In this document: positions 57,272 through 64,000 of the stretch, piece by piece
Layout: each line of letters begins with the position of its first letter
Position numbering within the stretch: the stretch's first letter is position 1
From: Bradyrhizobium ottawaense
GTDB taxonomy: Bacteria; Pseudomonadota; Alphaproteobacteria; Rhizobiales; Xanthobacteraceae
Length of the DNA stretch: 64,000 nt
Direction: 5' to 3'
Assembly: GCF_002278135.3 (NCBI RefSeq)
Contig: NZ_CP029425.2
Span: 6,734,001 to 6,798,000 of the forward strand
The notes under the pieces: generated by a model
Seen by the model: the letters and a program-made list of their open reading frames with translations, nothing else
What the model was told of the DNA's origin: nothing
Databases searched by the model: none
Translations under genes and position numbers: made by a program

Positions 57272-58371
57272 TTGCTCCCGCCGTCGGAGGCGGTCCTGAC
57301 GCGAGCGCCCTCGTGCAGGAGGTGAGCGCCGAGCGAAACAATGGGATCAGCTGAGCTTGATCCAGAGATAATGGCCGCTTCGCTGGTCACGCGCAGAAGC
57401 TTGATGGGGCGAAAGTGTACGGTCGAGCTGCCGCTGTCGAACACCCAGACGCCCGTTGTCCTGCCGTCATCGAGCACGGCGCCCAGCGGCACCTGGACTT
57501 CCGGCTGACTGTCCTGGCTTGCGAGCCGAATGGTGACTGTCGCGCCGAGCGGTGCTGCCGCCGCCTCGCCGCCGAGCACGTAGCGGGCCTCGTAAGTCCG
57601 GGTCTGCGCGTCGGCAGAGTTCGACAATTGGCGCAGATGCGCCGCGTAGCGGCGTCCATCGCTTCCATACAGGCTGGCCTCGGCGAACGAGCCGATCGCC
57701 GGCCGGATCGTTTCGGGAAGCGCCACCACGGCTTCGCGAGGCCCGGACTGCGCAAGCCGAACGACCGCCTGGCCGGCCGAGACCACTTGGCCGGGCTCGC
57801 CAAGCGTTTGGGTGACCGTGCCGTCCGCGTCTGCCACCAGGATGGAATAGGTCGCCTGGTTCTCGGCGACCCCTGCCTCGGCTTCGGCCGCGGCGAGCTG
57901 CGCCTTGGCTGTATCCGAGGCGGCCTTCGCCTGCTCGTAGCGCTGCTTGGACGTCCATCCGTCGTTGACCAGGTTGGCATATCGCCGCTCATCGGCATCC
58001 GTCTGCACGACTACCGCGCGAGCCGCGGCCACGGCGTTACGCTTCGCCGCAAGCGCAAGGCGGAGGTCGGTCTCGTCGATCCGCATGAGAGGCTGCCCGG
58101 CTTTGACCTGCTCGCCGACATTCACCAGCCGCTCGACGATCTTGCCGGCGACGCGAAAGCCGAGATTGCTCTCCACCCGCGCGCCGATGGTGCCTGTGAA
58201 CCCGCGCTCGGAGCCGTTCACCCGCGCGGCCTTCACCAAGCTGACCATCGGCGGCTCCTGCCTCGGGTCGCTCACGGCAGAGGCCTTTGGGGTGAAAATG
58301 CCGAGACTGACGAATGTGGCCACCCCCGCCGGGATCATAATACCGGCCAAAACGGCAGTTCCCCTTTTCAT
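57268..58371 (-). CDS. RND periplasmic adaptor (membrane fusion protein)
   Basis: The 367-residue adaptor joins the pump to the outer-membrane channel. It has a membrane anchor or uncleaved signal at residues about 8-25, a lipoyl/barrel-sandwich domain (GARVESNLGFRVAGKIVERLVNVGEQVKAGQPLMRID), a coiled-coil hairpin (KRNAVAAARAVVVQTDADERR ... KQRYEQAKAASDTAKAQL) and a beta-barrel. No lipobox Cys is visible at the N-terminus. It is the first gene of the pump operon and divergent from the TetR regulator. Confidence 0.92.
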   Translation of the reverse strand: MKRGTAVLAGIMIPAGVATFVSLGIFTPKASAVSDPRQEPPMVSLVKAARVNGSERGFTGTIGARVESNLGFRVAGKIVERLVNVGEQVKAGQPLMRIDETDLRLALAAKRNAVAAARAVVVQTDADERRYANLVNDGWTSKQRYEQAKAASDTAKAQLAAAEAEAGVAENQATYSILVADADGTVTQTLGEPGQVVSAGQAVVRLAQSGPREAVVALPETIRPAIGSFAEASLYGSDGRRYAAHLRQLSNSADAQTRTYEARYVLGGEAAAAPLGATVTIRLASQDSQPEVQVPLGAVLDDGRTTGVWVFDSGSSTVHFRPIKLLRVTSEAAIISGSSSADPIVSLGAHLLHEGARVRTASDGGSK

Positions 58372-58387
58372 GACAGTCTCCTGTGCG

Positions 58388-58441
58388 ATTTAGATTTCGT
58401 TCAAACTCTATATCGAATTAGAGGTCGACCACAATCTAAAT
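58388..58441. promoter_or_regulatory. Inverted repeat ATTTAGATT ... AATCTAAAT
   Basis: Nine-base arms at 58388-58396 and 58433-58441 are perfect inverted copies, 36 bases apart. They lie in the promoter region of the pump operon. The core TAGAT recurs in the next two palindromes. Confidence 0.5.
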
Positions 58442-58503
58442 TTGGCGACCTGACGGGAATGTGATCTCAGGAAATCACCGGTCCAGCTGCAACTGCCCAC
58501 TTG

Positions 58504-58525
58504 ATAGATGTCATTCGACATCTAT
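58504..58525. promoter_or_regulatory. Perfect palindrome ATAGATGTC-N4-GACATCTAT
   Basis: Nine-base perfect arms around ATTC lie between the divergent pump operon and the tetR gene (ATG 58568). The size fits a TetR dimer site, and the position would block both promoters. Confidence 0.65.
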
Positions 58526-58535
58526 ATTGGACGTA

Positions 58536-58551
58536 GATTTCGACTGAAATC
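58536..58551. promoter_or_regulatory. Palindrome GATTTC-GACT-GAAATC before tetR
   Basis: Six-base arms around GACT end 16 bases before the tetR ATG and close to its ribosome site GGAGG. It is a candidate autoregulatory site. With the 58504 palindrome it makes a pair about 30 bases apart. Confidence 0.5.
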
Positions 58552-58567
58552 CAAATGGAGGAGCACG

Positions 58568-59146
58568 ATGCGCGTCAGTCGCGTTCAAGCCGCGGAGAAC
58601 CGCCAAACCGTGATCAATGTGGCAAGTCGCCTCTTCAGGGATCGCGGCTTTGACGGCATTGGCCTCAAGGATCTGATGGAGGGGGCCGGGCTCACCCAGG
58701 GCGCCTTCTACAAGCAGTTCGCGTCCAAGGAGGACTTGACGGTCGAGGCATCCAAGCGCGCGTTGGAGAGCGCTTCCGGCCGATGGTCGGACGCGGCCGC
58801 GCGCAATCCTGACGATCCGCTCAGCGCAGTGATCGGATTCTATCTCAGTGCAGATCATCGCGAAGAGAGAATGGACGGCTGTCCGATCGTGGCCCTCGGC
58901 GCGGACGCCGCCCGGCAGGGTCCCGACGTCAAGGCCGAGTTCGAAGCGGGCATCAAGGCCCATCTCGACGTGCTCGGCCGCTTCATCGCCAAGGACGGCG
59001 ACCAGGGGTCCAGAGACAAGGCCATGGCCATTCTCGCGACGATGGTCGGCGCCGTGACGCTGGCGCGCGCGGTCAACGACACCGACCTCGCACGAGCCCT
59101 TCTGGATGCCGCAGCCGCGCTGGTCCGTGAAGCCGCCGCCGCTTGA
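58568..59146 (+). CDS. TetR-family regulator of the RND operon
   Basis: This 192-residue repressor starts at ATG 58568 behind GGAGGAG. The HTH reads VASRLFRDRGFDGIGLKDLMEGAGLTQGAFYKQFASKEDL, typical of the NemR/AcuR-type branch, followed by a helical ligand domain with a Cys in DGCPIVALGADAARQ. The divergent pump and the palindromes between support repression of the pump. The ligand is likely a toxic organic compound. Confidence 0.9.
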   Translation: MRVSRVQAAENRQTVINVASRLFRDRGFDGIGLKDLMEGAGLTQGAFYKQFASKEDLTVEASKRALESASGRWSDAAARNPDDPLSAVIGFYLSADHREERMDGCPIVALGADAARQGPDVKAEFEAGIKAHLDVLGRFIAKDGDQGSRDKAMAILATMVGAVTLARAVNDTDLARALLDAAAALVREAAAA

Positions 59147-59178
59147 ACGACCGCCCCCTCGAAACTTGGAGAGATCGG

Positions 59179-60030
59179 ATGCTTGACGTGAGCGAAGCCG
59201 GGCCGAGTTTGCTCAAATTATCGGAGAGGCTCAGTGTGCGTTTTCACAAGACCGGCAGCGGGCCTCCGCTACTCCTCGTCCATACGATCCGGACGCAGCT
59301 CGAGTATTTCCGCAGCCTCGCGCCTCTCCTCGCCCGGTCGCACACGGTGTACGCCATCGATCTGCCCGGCCACGGACACTCACCGATCGATCCGGGCGCG
59401 AGCTTCAACGAGCCCTATTTCAGGCAGGCGGTCATCCGCTTCATTGAGGCGCTAGACCTCTCGGATATAACGCTCGTCGGCGAGTCGATCGGGGGCGCAT
59501 TGGTCCTCACGGTGGCGGCCTCCCTCCCACACCGCGTAAAGCGGGTCTATGCAATCAACCCCTACGACTACGAAACTCGCTATGGGGACGGAATTCGACG
59601 GGGCAATTGGCTCGCGAACTTCATTATCGGAAGTCTGCAGATCCCGGTGCTCGGGGCGATCAACGCGTCGCTCGAAAACAAGATCGTTCTCGGCAAGATC
59701 ATGGGTGGTGGATACCACGACCCGCGCAAGCTGCCGGCCGATCTGCTCGCCGAGTTCGACAAGGTGGCCCACCGCCCGGGATACAAGCGGGCCGCACGCA
59801 AGGTGTTGGCGGGCTGGCGATCCTGGAGCACGGCCCGCGACTACTATCGGCAGATCTCGGCGCCGGTGACGCTCATCTATGGCGACAGCGATTGGTCTCG
59901 GCCCGACGAGCGCGAGCGCACACGGTCTCTCATTCCCAACTCGCAGGTGGTGACGCTCAGGAATACCGGCCACTTCTCGGCTGTCGAGAATCCATCGGAG
60001 CTGGCTCGCACGATATTGGGGGCAGAATGA
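59179..60030 (+). CDS. Alpha/beta hydrolase
   Basis: This 283-residue hydrolase starts at ATG 59179, five bases after GGAGAG. A TTG overlapping the tetR stop (59143) is the alternative and would add 12 residues. It has the nucleophile elbow LVGESIGGALVL (GESIG), the HG-type oxyanion strand PPLLLVHTIRT, an acidic residue in LIYGDSDWSRPDE and the catalytic His in LRNTGHFSAVENP. It follows tetR closely and is probably co-transcribed. The substrate is not known; esterase or dehalogenase-type chemistry are options. Confidence 0.85.
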   Translation: MLDVSEAGPSLLKLSERLSVRFHKTGSGPPLLLVHTIRTQLEYFRSLAPLLARSHTVYAIDLPGHGHSPIDPGASFNEPYFRQAVIRFIEALDLSDITLVGESIGGALVLTVAASLPHRVKRVYAINPYDYETRYGDGIRRGNWLANFIIGSLQIPVLGAINASLENKIVLGKIMGGGYHDPRKLPADLLAEFDKVAHRPGYKRAARKVLAGWRSWSTARDYYRQISAPVTLIYGDSDWSRPDERERTRSLIPNSQVVTLRNTGHFSAVENPSELARTILGAE

Positions 60031-60125
60031 GCGCATGATCAAACAGAGCATGCTCCTCCGACAGAAGGAGGCGAAGTGCGGCCAATATGCTATCCTCCCC
60101 GCGAGGCCACCAACGGAGACAACCC

Positions 60126-60494
60126 ATGCCAACCAGCGTCAAGCAAATGCTTGAAGCCGCCAATGCGGCGGTGCCCAAGATCACGCCGGAACAGGCCACT
60201 GACATGATCAAGAGCGGCAACACGCTGGTCGTCGACGTTCGCGACGCGCCGGAGGTGGCCGCCAGCGGCAAGATCGCAGGGGCCGTGAATGTCTCGCGGG
60301 GGATGCTGGAGTTTCGCGCGGATCCGGAGTTGCCTTCCCACGACAAGGCGTTCGACAAGAGCAAGAGCGTCATTCTCTACTGCGCGTCCGGCGGCCGGTC
60401 GGCGCTGGCCGGCAAGTTGCTGAAGGATTTGGGCTACGAGAAGGTCTACAACCTCGGCGGCTTCAAGGACTGGACGGGCGCCGTCGAGAAATAG
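60126..60494 (+). CDS. Rhodanese-domain protein
   Basis: This 122-residue single-domain sulfurtransferase starts at ATG 60126 after a GGAGA site. It contains VVDVRDAPEVAASGKIAGAVNV and the active loop YCASGGRSA with Cys86. There is no signal peptide. It may detoxify cyanide or deliver sulfur. The 95-base gap from the hydrolase suggests its own promoter. Confidence 0.9.
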   Translation: MPTSVKQMLEAANAAVPKITPEQATDMIKSGNTLVVDVRDAPEVAASGKIAGAVNVSRGMLEFRADPELPSHDKAFDKSKSVILYCASGGRSALAGKLLKDLGYEKVYNLGGFKDWTGAVEK

Positions 60495-60568
60495 GACGCG
60501 CGGGCCGGTCTGCAGGGGCTCGTTGCCGCCGAACGTCATCGCCGGCGGCTCGGCGCGCGATCCCCGCT

Positions 60569-61531
60569 CTAGTCGATCGACGTCATCTGCCGCCGGCGCA
60601 GCTCGGACGGGCTGTGGCCGAACTTCCGGCGAAACACCGTGCTGAAGTGCGACGAGCTGCTGAAGCCGAGGCGATAGGCGATCTCGGTCACCGACAGCGC
60701 GCGCAGCTCCGGGCGCATCAGCGCGTCGTAGCAACGCTGCAGGCGGCGGTTCAGGATCCATTCGGACACCGACATCTCGGTCGAACGAAACAGGTAATGC
60801 AGATGCCGGAGCGAGACGCCGTTGTTCCTGGCAATCTTCTCCAGCGACAGATCCGGATCGGTCAGATGCTCCTCGATCCAGCCCTTGACCGAGCGCAGGC
60901 GCGCGTTCCGCGCCGTCGCGTCTTCCGAGAACTCGTCCTTGTCGCCCATGTCCAGCGCGAGCGCCAGCACGTCCATCAGCTCATGACCAAGCCGGGTTCG
61001 CGCCGTCTCCTCCAGGCTCGAGGCCTCCGATGCCAGCAGCGCGCAGAATTCGGCGGCGATCCGCCCCAAGCCCCGTCCCGTCGCAATTGTCGCCGCCGAC
61101 GGCATCTTTCCTTCGGCGAAGCGCGACGAAAATTCCTTGCGCGGGATCTCCAGATACAACGACCGGAATTGGTTCGAGCATTCGAGATCGTAGGCGTCGG
61201 AGGCCGAGAAGATCGCACCAACGCCCGGGCTGGTCACCAGGGTCTGGCCGGCCTGGAGCACGTCCATGCTGCCCTGTTGCAGAAACTGGACGTAGTAACA
61301 ATCCTTGTCGAGCTTTGCGATGTGCCGGTCGCGCCGCGATATCCGCTGCTCCGACAGGAAGACGTCGCTCATCGTGACCGAGCCAAATTGCGCCTCGCGG
61401 ATAAAGCCCTGGTAGTCGGCCGGCTTCACCGCGTTCACGTCGACATGAACATAGTGGTCGCAGATCGCATCTTGCCAGGCTGCGAAGCGCTTGGCGGGGT
61501 CTAGCTCCTCGGTCGTAAACACGAGATCCAT
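60569..61531 (-). CDS. AraC-family regulator with AraC_binding_2-type domain
   Basis: This 320-residue regulator starts at ATG 61531 (MDLVFTTEELDPAKRFAAWQDAICDHYVHVDV, a typical opening for the FeaR-like branch); the frame extends 40 codons upstream without homology. The ligand domain spans about 20-190 and the double HTH about 215-315 (ISLEK-like LSLEKIARNNGVSLRHLHYLF; VTEIAYRLGFSSSSHFSTVFRRKFGHSPSELRR). It is divergent from the sugar ABC operon and likely controls it. Confidence 0.88.
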   Translation of the reverse strand: MDLVFTTEELDPAKRFAAWQDAICDHYVHVDVNAVKPADYQGFIREAQFGSVTMSDVFLSEQRISRRDRHIAKLDKDCYYVQFLQQGSMDVLQAGQTLVTSPGVGAIFSASDAYDLECSNQFRSLYLEIPRKEFSSRFAEGKMPSAATIATGRGLGRIAAEFCALLASEASSLEETARTRLGHELMDVLALALDMGDKDEFSEDATARNARLRSVKGWIEEHLTDPDLSLEKIARNNGVSLRHLHYLFRSTEMSVSEWILNRRLQRCYDALMRPELRALSVTEIAYRLGFSSSSHFSTVFRRKFGHSPSELRRRQMTSID

Positions 61532-61617
61532 GGTGGCCCGTTGCAGCGAGGTCTGGCTGTGCAGCGCACAAAAGCTGCCGGCCGATCTTAGGTTCCTGTC
61601 AGCTTCGCGCAAGACTC

Positions 61618-61646
61618 TTTGCGCGCCAACGCAAAAGGTTTGCGCG
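61618..61646. promoter_or_regulatory. Direct repeats TTTGCGCG, 21 bases apart
   Basis: Two identical eight-base half-sites at 61618-61625 and 61639-61646 face the same way with two-turn spacing. This is the usual arrangement for AraC-type activators. They sit between the AraC gene and the ABC operon it probably controls. Confidence 0.55.
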
Positions 61647-61772
61647 TTCAAGCAAGCCGCCTTGAGGCTCCTCGCTTATCAAGCGCAAAACAAATCTTGG
61701 GACGGGGGGAGGCAAGCGCGCGCCGAGACGGCGATCCCGCACGCGCGATGCCGATCCCAGGGATGGCAAGCG

Positions 61773-62744
61773 ATGAAGCGCGTTCGGATCAGCCAACAGG
61801 AGATCGTGTTTGCGGTCTTCGCCGCACTTTTCCTGACCTTCTCGGTCTTCCTCAGCGGCTTTCTCTCCGCAGACAACATGCTGACATTGCTGCAGAACGT
61901 GGCGGTGCTCGGCATCCTTGGCCTCGCCATGGCAATCGTCGTGATCGGCCGCGGCATCGACCTGTCGCTGATCGCCGCACTCGCGGTCCCCGGCGGCCTC
62001 GTGCTGCAGATGGTGCAGAATGGGCATTCGCTGCCGGCCTCGCTGCTCGCCGCCGGCCTGCTGTCGATCGCGATCGGGCTCGTCAACGGCTGGCTCATCG
62101 CCTATGCGGAAGTGCCGCCCTTGTTCGCGACGCTGGCGACCGGCCTGTTCGTCGCTGGTCTCGGCCAGGCCGCCCTCTTCCAGCTCGACGTCGTGCAATG
62201 GAGCGACGGCATGGCCGGGTTCGAGCGGCTCGGCCAGGGCAGCATCCTCGGCATCCCCACCTCGATCGTCATGTTCGCGATCGCCTGCGTCGTGGTTTTC
62301 ATCCTGCTGCGCAAGACGCGCTGGGGCGCCTACATCTACGCGATCGGCGACAACCCGTTCGCCGCGCGCGTGACCGGCATCCCGTCGCGGCCCATCATCG
62401 TGCTGCAATACGTCCTTGCGGCGCTGATCGGCTGCTTTGCCGGCCTCGTGCTGGCGGCGTCCGTCAACTCCATGCCGACCAGGATCTTCAATTCGACGCT
62501 GATCTACGACGTCATCCTCGTCGTCGTGCTCGGGGGCATCGGCCTGTCGGGCGGACGCGGCGGGGTCGTCAACGTCATCATCGGCACGCTCCTAATCGGA
62601 ACGATGCTGAACGGAATGACGATCCTCAACGTCCCCTATGCCGGCCAGAACCTCATCAAGGGCCTCGTGCTCCTGGTCGCGGTCATCACGGACACGCTGC
62701 TCAACCCACGAAACGAAGAAACGGCCCAACAGGGCGACATCTGA
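61773..62744 (+). CDS. Ribose-type sugar ABC transporter permease
   Basis: This 323-residue permease of the RbsC family starts at ATG 61773. It has eight to ten hydrophobic segments, IGRGIDLSLIAALAVPGGLVLQM (the GGIDLS-type motif) and the coupling region GDNPFAARVTGIPSRPIIVLQYVLAALIGCFAG. It ends 40 bases before the binding-protein gene. The ATP-binding subunit is not seen in the window. Confidence 0.92.
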   Translation: MKRVRISQQEIVFAVFAALFLTFSVFLSGFLSADNMLTLLQNVAVLGILGLAMAIVVIGRGIDLSLIAALAVPGGLVLQMVQNGHSLPASLLAAGLLSIAIGLVNGWLIAYAEVPPLFATLATGLFVAGLGQAALFQLDVVQWSDGMAGFERLGQGSILGIPTSIVMFAIACVVVFILLRKTRWGAYIYAIGDNPFAARVTGIPSRPIIVLQYVLAALIGCFAGLVLAASVNSMPTRIFNSTLIYDVILVVVLGGIGLSGGRGGVVNVIIGTLLIGTMLNGMTILNVPYAGQNLIKGLVLLVAVITDTLLNPRNEETAQQGDI

Positions 62745-62784
62745 TCTGCCTGAAAAAAACGCGTATCCAACAAGGAGGAAGACA

Positions 62785-63801
62785 ATGGCCTGCGTTCATA
62801 AATTCGCGCTTGGAAGCATCGCCGCATTGGCGCTTTCAGCCGGCGCCGCTCCGGCCCTTGCCCAGCAGGGCCTCGACGAGCCGTTCCAGAAGCCTTTCCG
62901 CGAAGCGCTCGCCGGCAAGACCGTCGCCTACGTGCCGGTGGCGATGAACTTCGACCTGACCGAAGGCTGGTACGCCGGCCTCAAGAAGGAGCTCGAGCCG
63001 TTCGGCGTCAAGTTCGTGATTCGCGATCCCAACTGGAATACGAACGCCGGCGCGCAAGCCGTCACCTCGCTGATCTCGGAGAAGCCGGCGGTGATGGTGA
63101 TCCACAATCCCGACGTCCAGACCTACGCCAAGCTGCTGCAGCGCGCCGAGAACGAAGGCATCTACGTCATCCAGATCAACATGGGCTCGGCCTATCGCAG
63201 CTCGGCCTTCGTCGGTGCCAACTGGATCGAGATCGGCGAGCGCCAGACCGAAGGCGTGGTGAAGGCCTGCCAGGGCAAATCGAACAAGATCGCCATCATC
63301 CAGGGCGCGCTCTCGGCGGCGGCCAGCGCCTACACGCTCAAGGGCGTCGAGAACATTCTCGCCAAGCATCCCGAGATCAAGGTCGTCTCCAGCCAGGCCG
63401 CCGATTGGGATGCCGCCAAGGCCAAGGCAATCACCCAGACGGTGCTGAAGCAGAACCCTGACCTCTGCGGCATCGTCGGCTTCTGGGACGGCATGGACAT
63501 CGGCACCGCCGCCGCGATCAAGGAAGCCGGCCTGACCGGCAAGGTGTTCCTGGCGACCTCGGGCGGCGGCGAGCGCAAGGGTGCGTGCGAGCTCGTGAAG
63601 AACGGCTCGTTCGATCTCAACATGAGCTACGACGTCCCGACGCAGGCCGCGCAGATGGCCGGCACGATCAAATGGCTGTTGTCGTCGGGCGCCAAGCCGG
63701 GTTCGGTCAAGGGCTCCGAATACACGACGCTGATCCCGATCACGAAAGAAAACGCCGACACCCAGACGGCGTGCTGGAATCTCTCCGATCTCAAGAAGTG
63801 A
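62785..63801 (+). CDS. Sugar ABC transporter substrate-binding protein (ribose/galactose type)
   Basis: A 338-residue secreted protein behind a strong AAGGAGGAAG ribosome site. It has a signal peptide (MACVHKFALGSIAALALSAG, cleavage near ALA). The Peripla_BP_4 fold is visible in KTVAYVPVAMNFDLTEGWYAG, DPNWNTNAGAQAVTSLISEKPAVMVIHNPD, and LCGIVGFWDGMDIGTAAAIKEAG. It is in one operon with two permeases. Ligand unknown; a pentose or cyclitol is likely for this class. Confidence 0.93.
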   Translation: MACVHKFALGSIAALALSAGAAPALAQQGLDEPFQKPFREALAGKTVAYVPVAMNFDLTEGWYAGLKKELEPFGVKFVIRDPNWNTNAGAQAVTSLISEKPAVMVIHNPDVQTYAKLLQRAENEGIYVIQINMGSAYRSSAFVGANWIEIGERQTEGVVKACQGKSNKIAIIQGALSAAASAYTLKGVENILAKHPEIKVVSSQAADWDAAKAKAITQTVLKQNPDLCGIVGFWDGMDIGTAAAIKEAGLTGKVFLATSGGGERKGACELVKNGSFDLNMSYDVPTQAAQMAGTIKWLLSSGAKPGSVKGSEYTTLIPITKENADTQTACWNLSDLKK

Positions 63802-63878
63802 TCGCACACTAAAGCTGCGCGTTCCGTCGCTCCGGGTGCGGAACGCGCAACCTTGCTCATGGAATCAGCGGAAGGCAG

Positions 63879-64000
63879 ATGCGCGAGACACTGACGAGGC
63901 TCCGATATCGCTACTGGCCGGACCATCTCCTCGGCGAGATCCTGTCCAAACGCTGGACCGAAACCGCCATCCCGGTGATCCTGCTGCTGATCGTCGGCTT
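63879..64000 (+). CDS. Second sugar ABC permease, start only
   Basis: The frame begins at ATG 63879 (GAAGG before it) and remains open to the window end, giving MRETLTRLRYRYWPDHLLGE and then a first membrane helix (TAIPVILLLIVGF). The opening resembles RbsC-type permeases, and the operon already has one, so this would form a heterodimer. Only 40 codons are visible. Confidence 0.75.
   Translation, partial: MRETLTRLRYRYWPDHLLGEILSKRWTETAIPVILLLIVG

Overview
The window is high-GC alphaproteobacterial DNA, most like Bradyrhizobium or a close Rhizobiales relative. The support is gene content (a che cluster, pob/pca aromatic catabolism, tricarballylate genes, NAD-dependent formate dehydrogenase, many orphan periplasmic binding proteins), rhizobial-style dispersed palindromic repeats, and promoters of the sigma-54 and TTG-N17/18-TA types. 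The assignment rests on pattern recognition, not on a database match.

Layout. 1-6 kb: a leftward chemotaxis operon (STAS protein, CheY, CheA, CheW and an MCP cut by the window edge), divergent from an HD-GYP response regulator. 6-9 kb: a secreted protein and a CHASE2 adenylate cyclase behind a CRP-like palindrome. 9-14.6 kb: 4-hydroxybenzoate to protocatechuate to ring cleavage (PobA with an AraC regulator, PcaHG with a LysR regulator), with a NYN-domain protein and a candidate small RNA between them. 14.6-23.4 kb: nicotinate phosphoribosyltransferase, a GGDEF protein, a TetR repressor with twin operators, a three-module transporter/acyltransferase/acyl-ACP synthetase, a lipase-like hydrolase, and DsbB with its small partner. 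23.4-28.5 kb: a tcu (tricarballylate) operon with a divergent GntR regulator, then YbaK.

28.8-49 kb is the most connected part. It holds a two-subunit NAD-linked formate dehydrogenase; an oxalate/formate-type MFS carrier with a sigma-54 promoter and two activator palindromes; the adjacent Cache-domain histidine kinase and sigma-54 response regulator; and a long series of molybdenum/tungsten cofactor genes (TusA-like, MoeA, MobB, FdhD, MobA, a MoeA fused to a periplasmic-binding-protein-like domain, a second MoeA-like protein, a TupA-like tungstate-binding protein, and a divergent HTH regulator carrying the same ligand-binding-like domain). Together they suggest uptake and oxidation of formate or oxalate-derived formate, plus the machinery to load the enzyme with Mo or W.

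49-54 kb: three solute-binding proteins of three different transporter classes, none with its membrane partner, with an intact IS630-type element after the first; then a tRNA with a CAT anticodon. 54-60.5 kb: an RND efflux pair with a divergent TetR regulator in a region full of inverted repeats, an alpha/beta hydrolase and a rhodanese. 60.5-64 kb: an AraC regulator divergent from a ribose-type sugar ABC operon whose second permease runs off the window. Long open frames antisense to the large GC-rich genes were treated as shadows.
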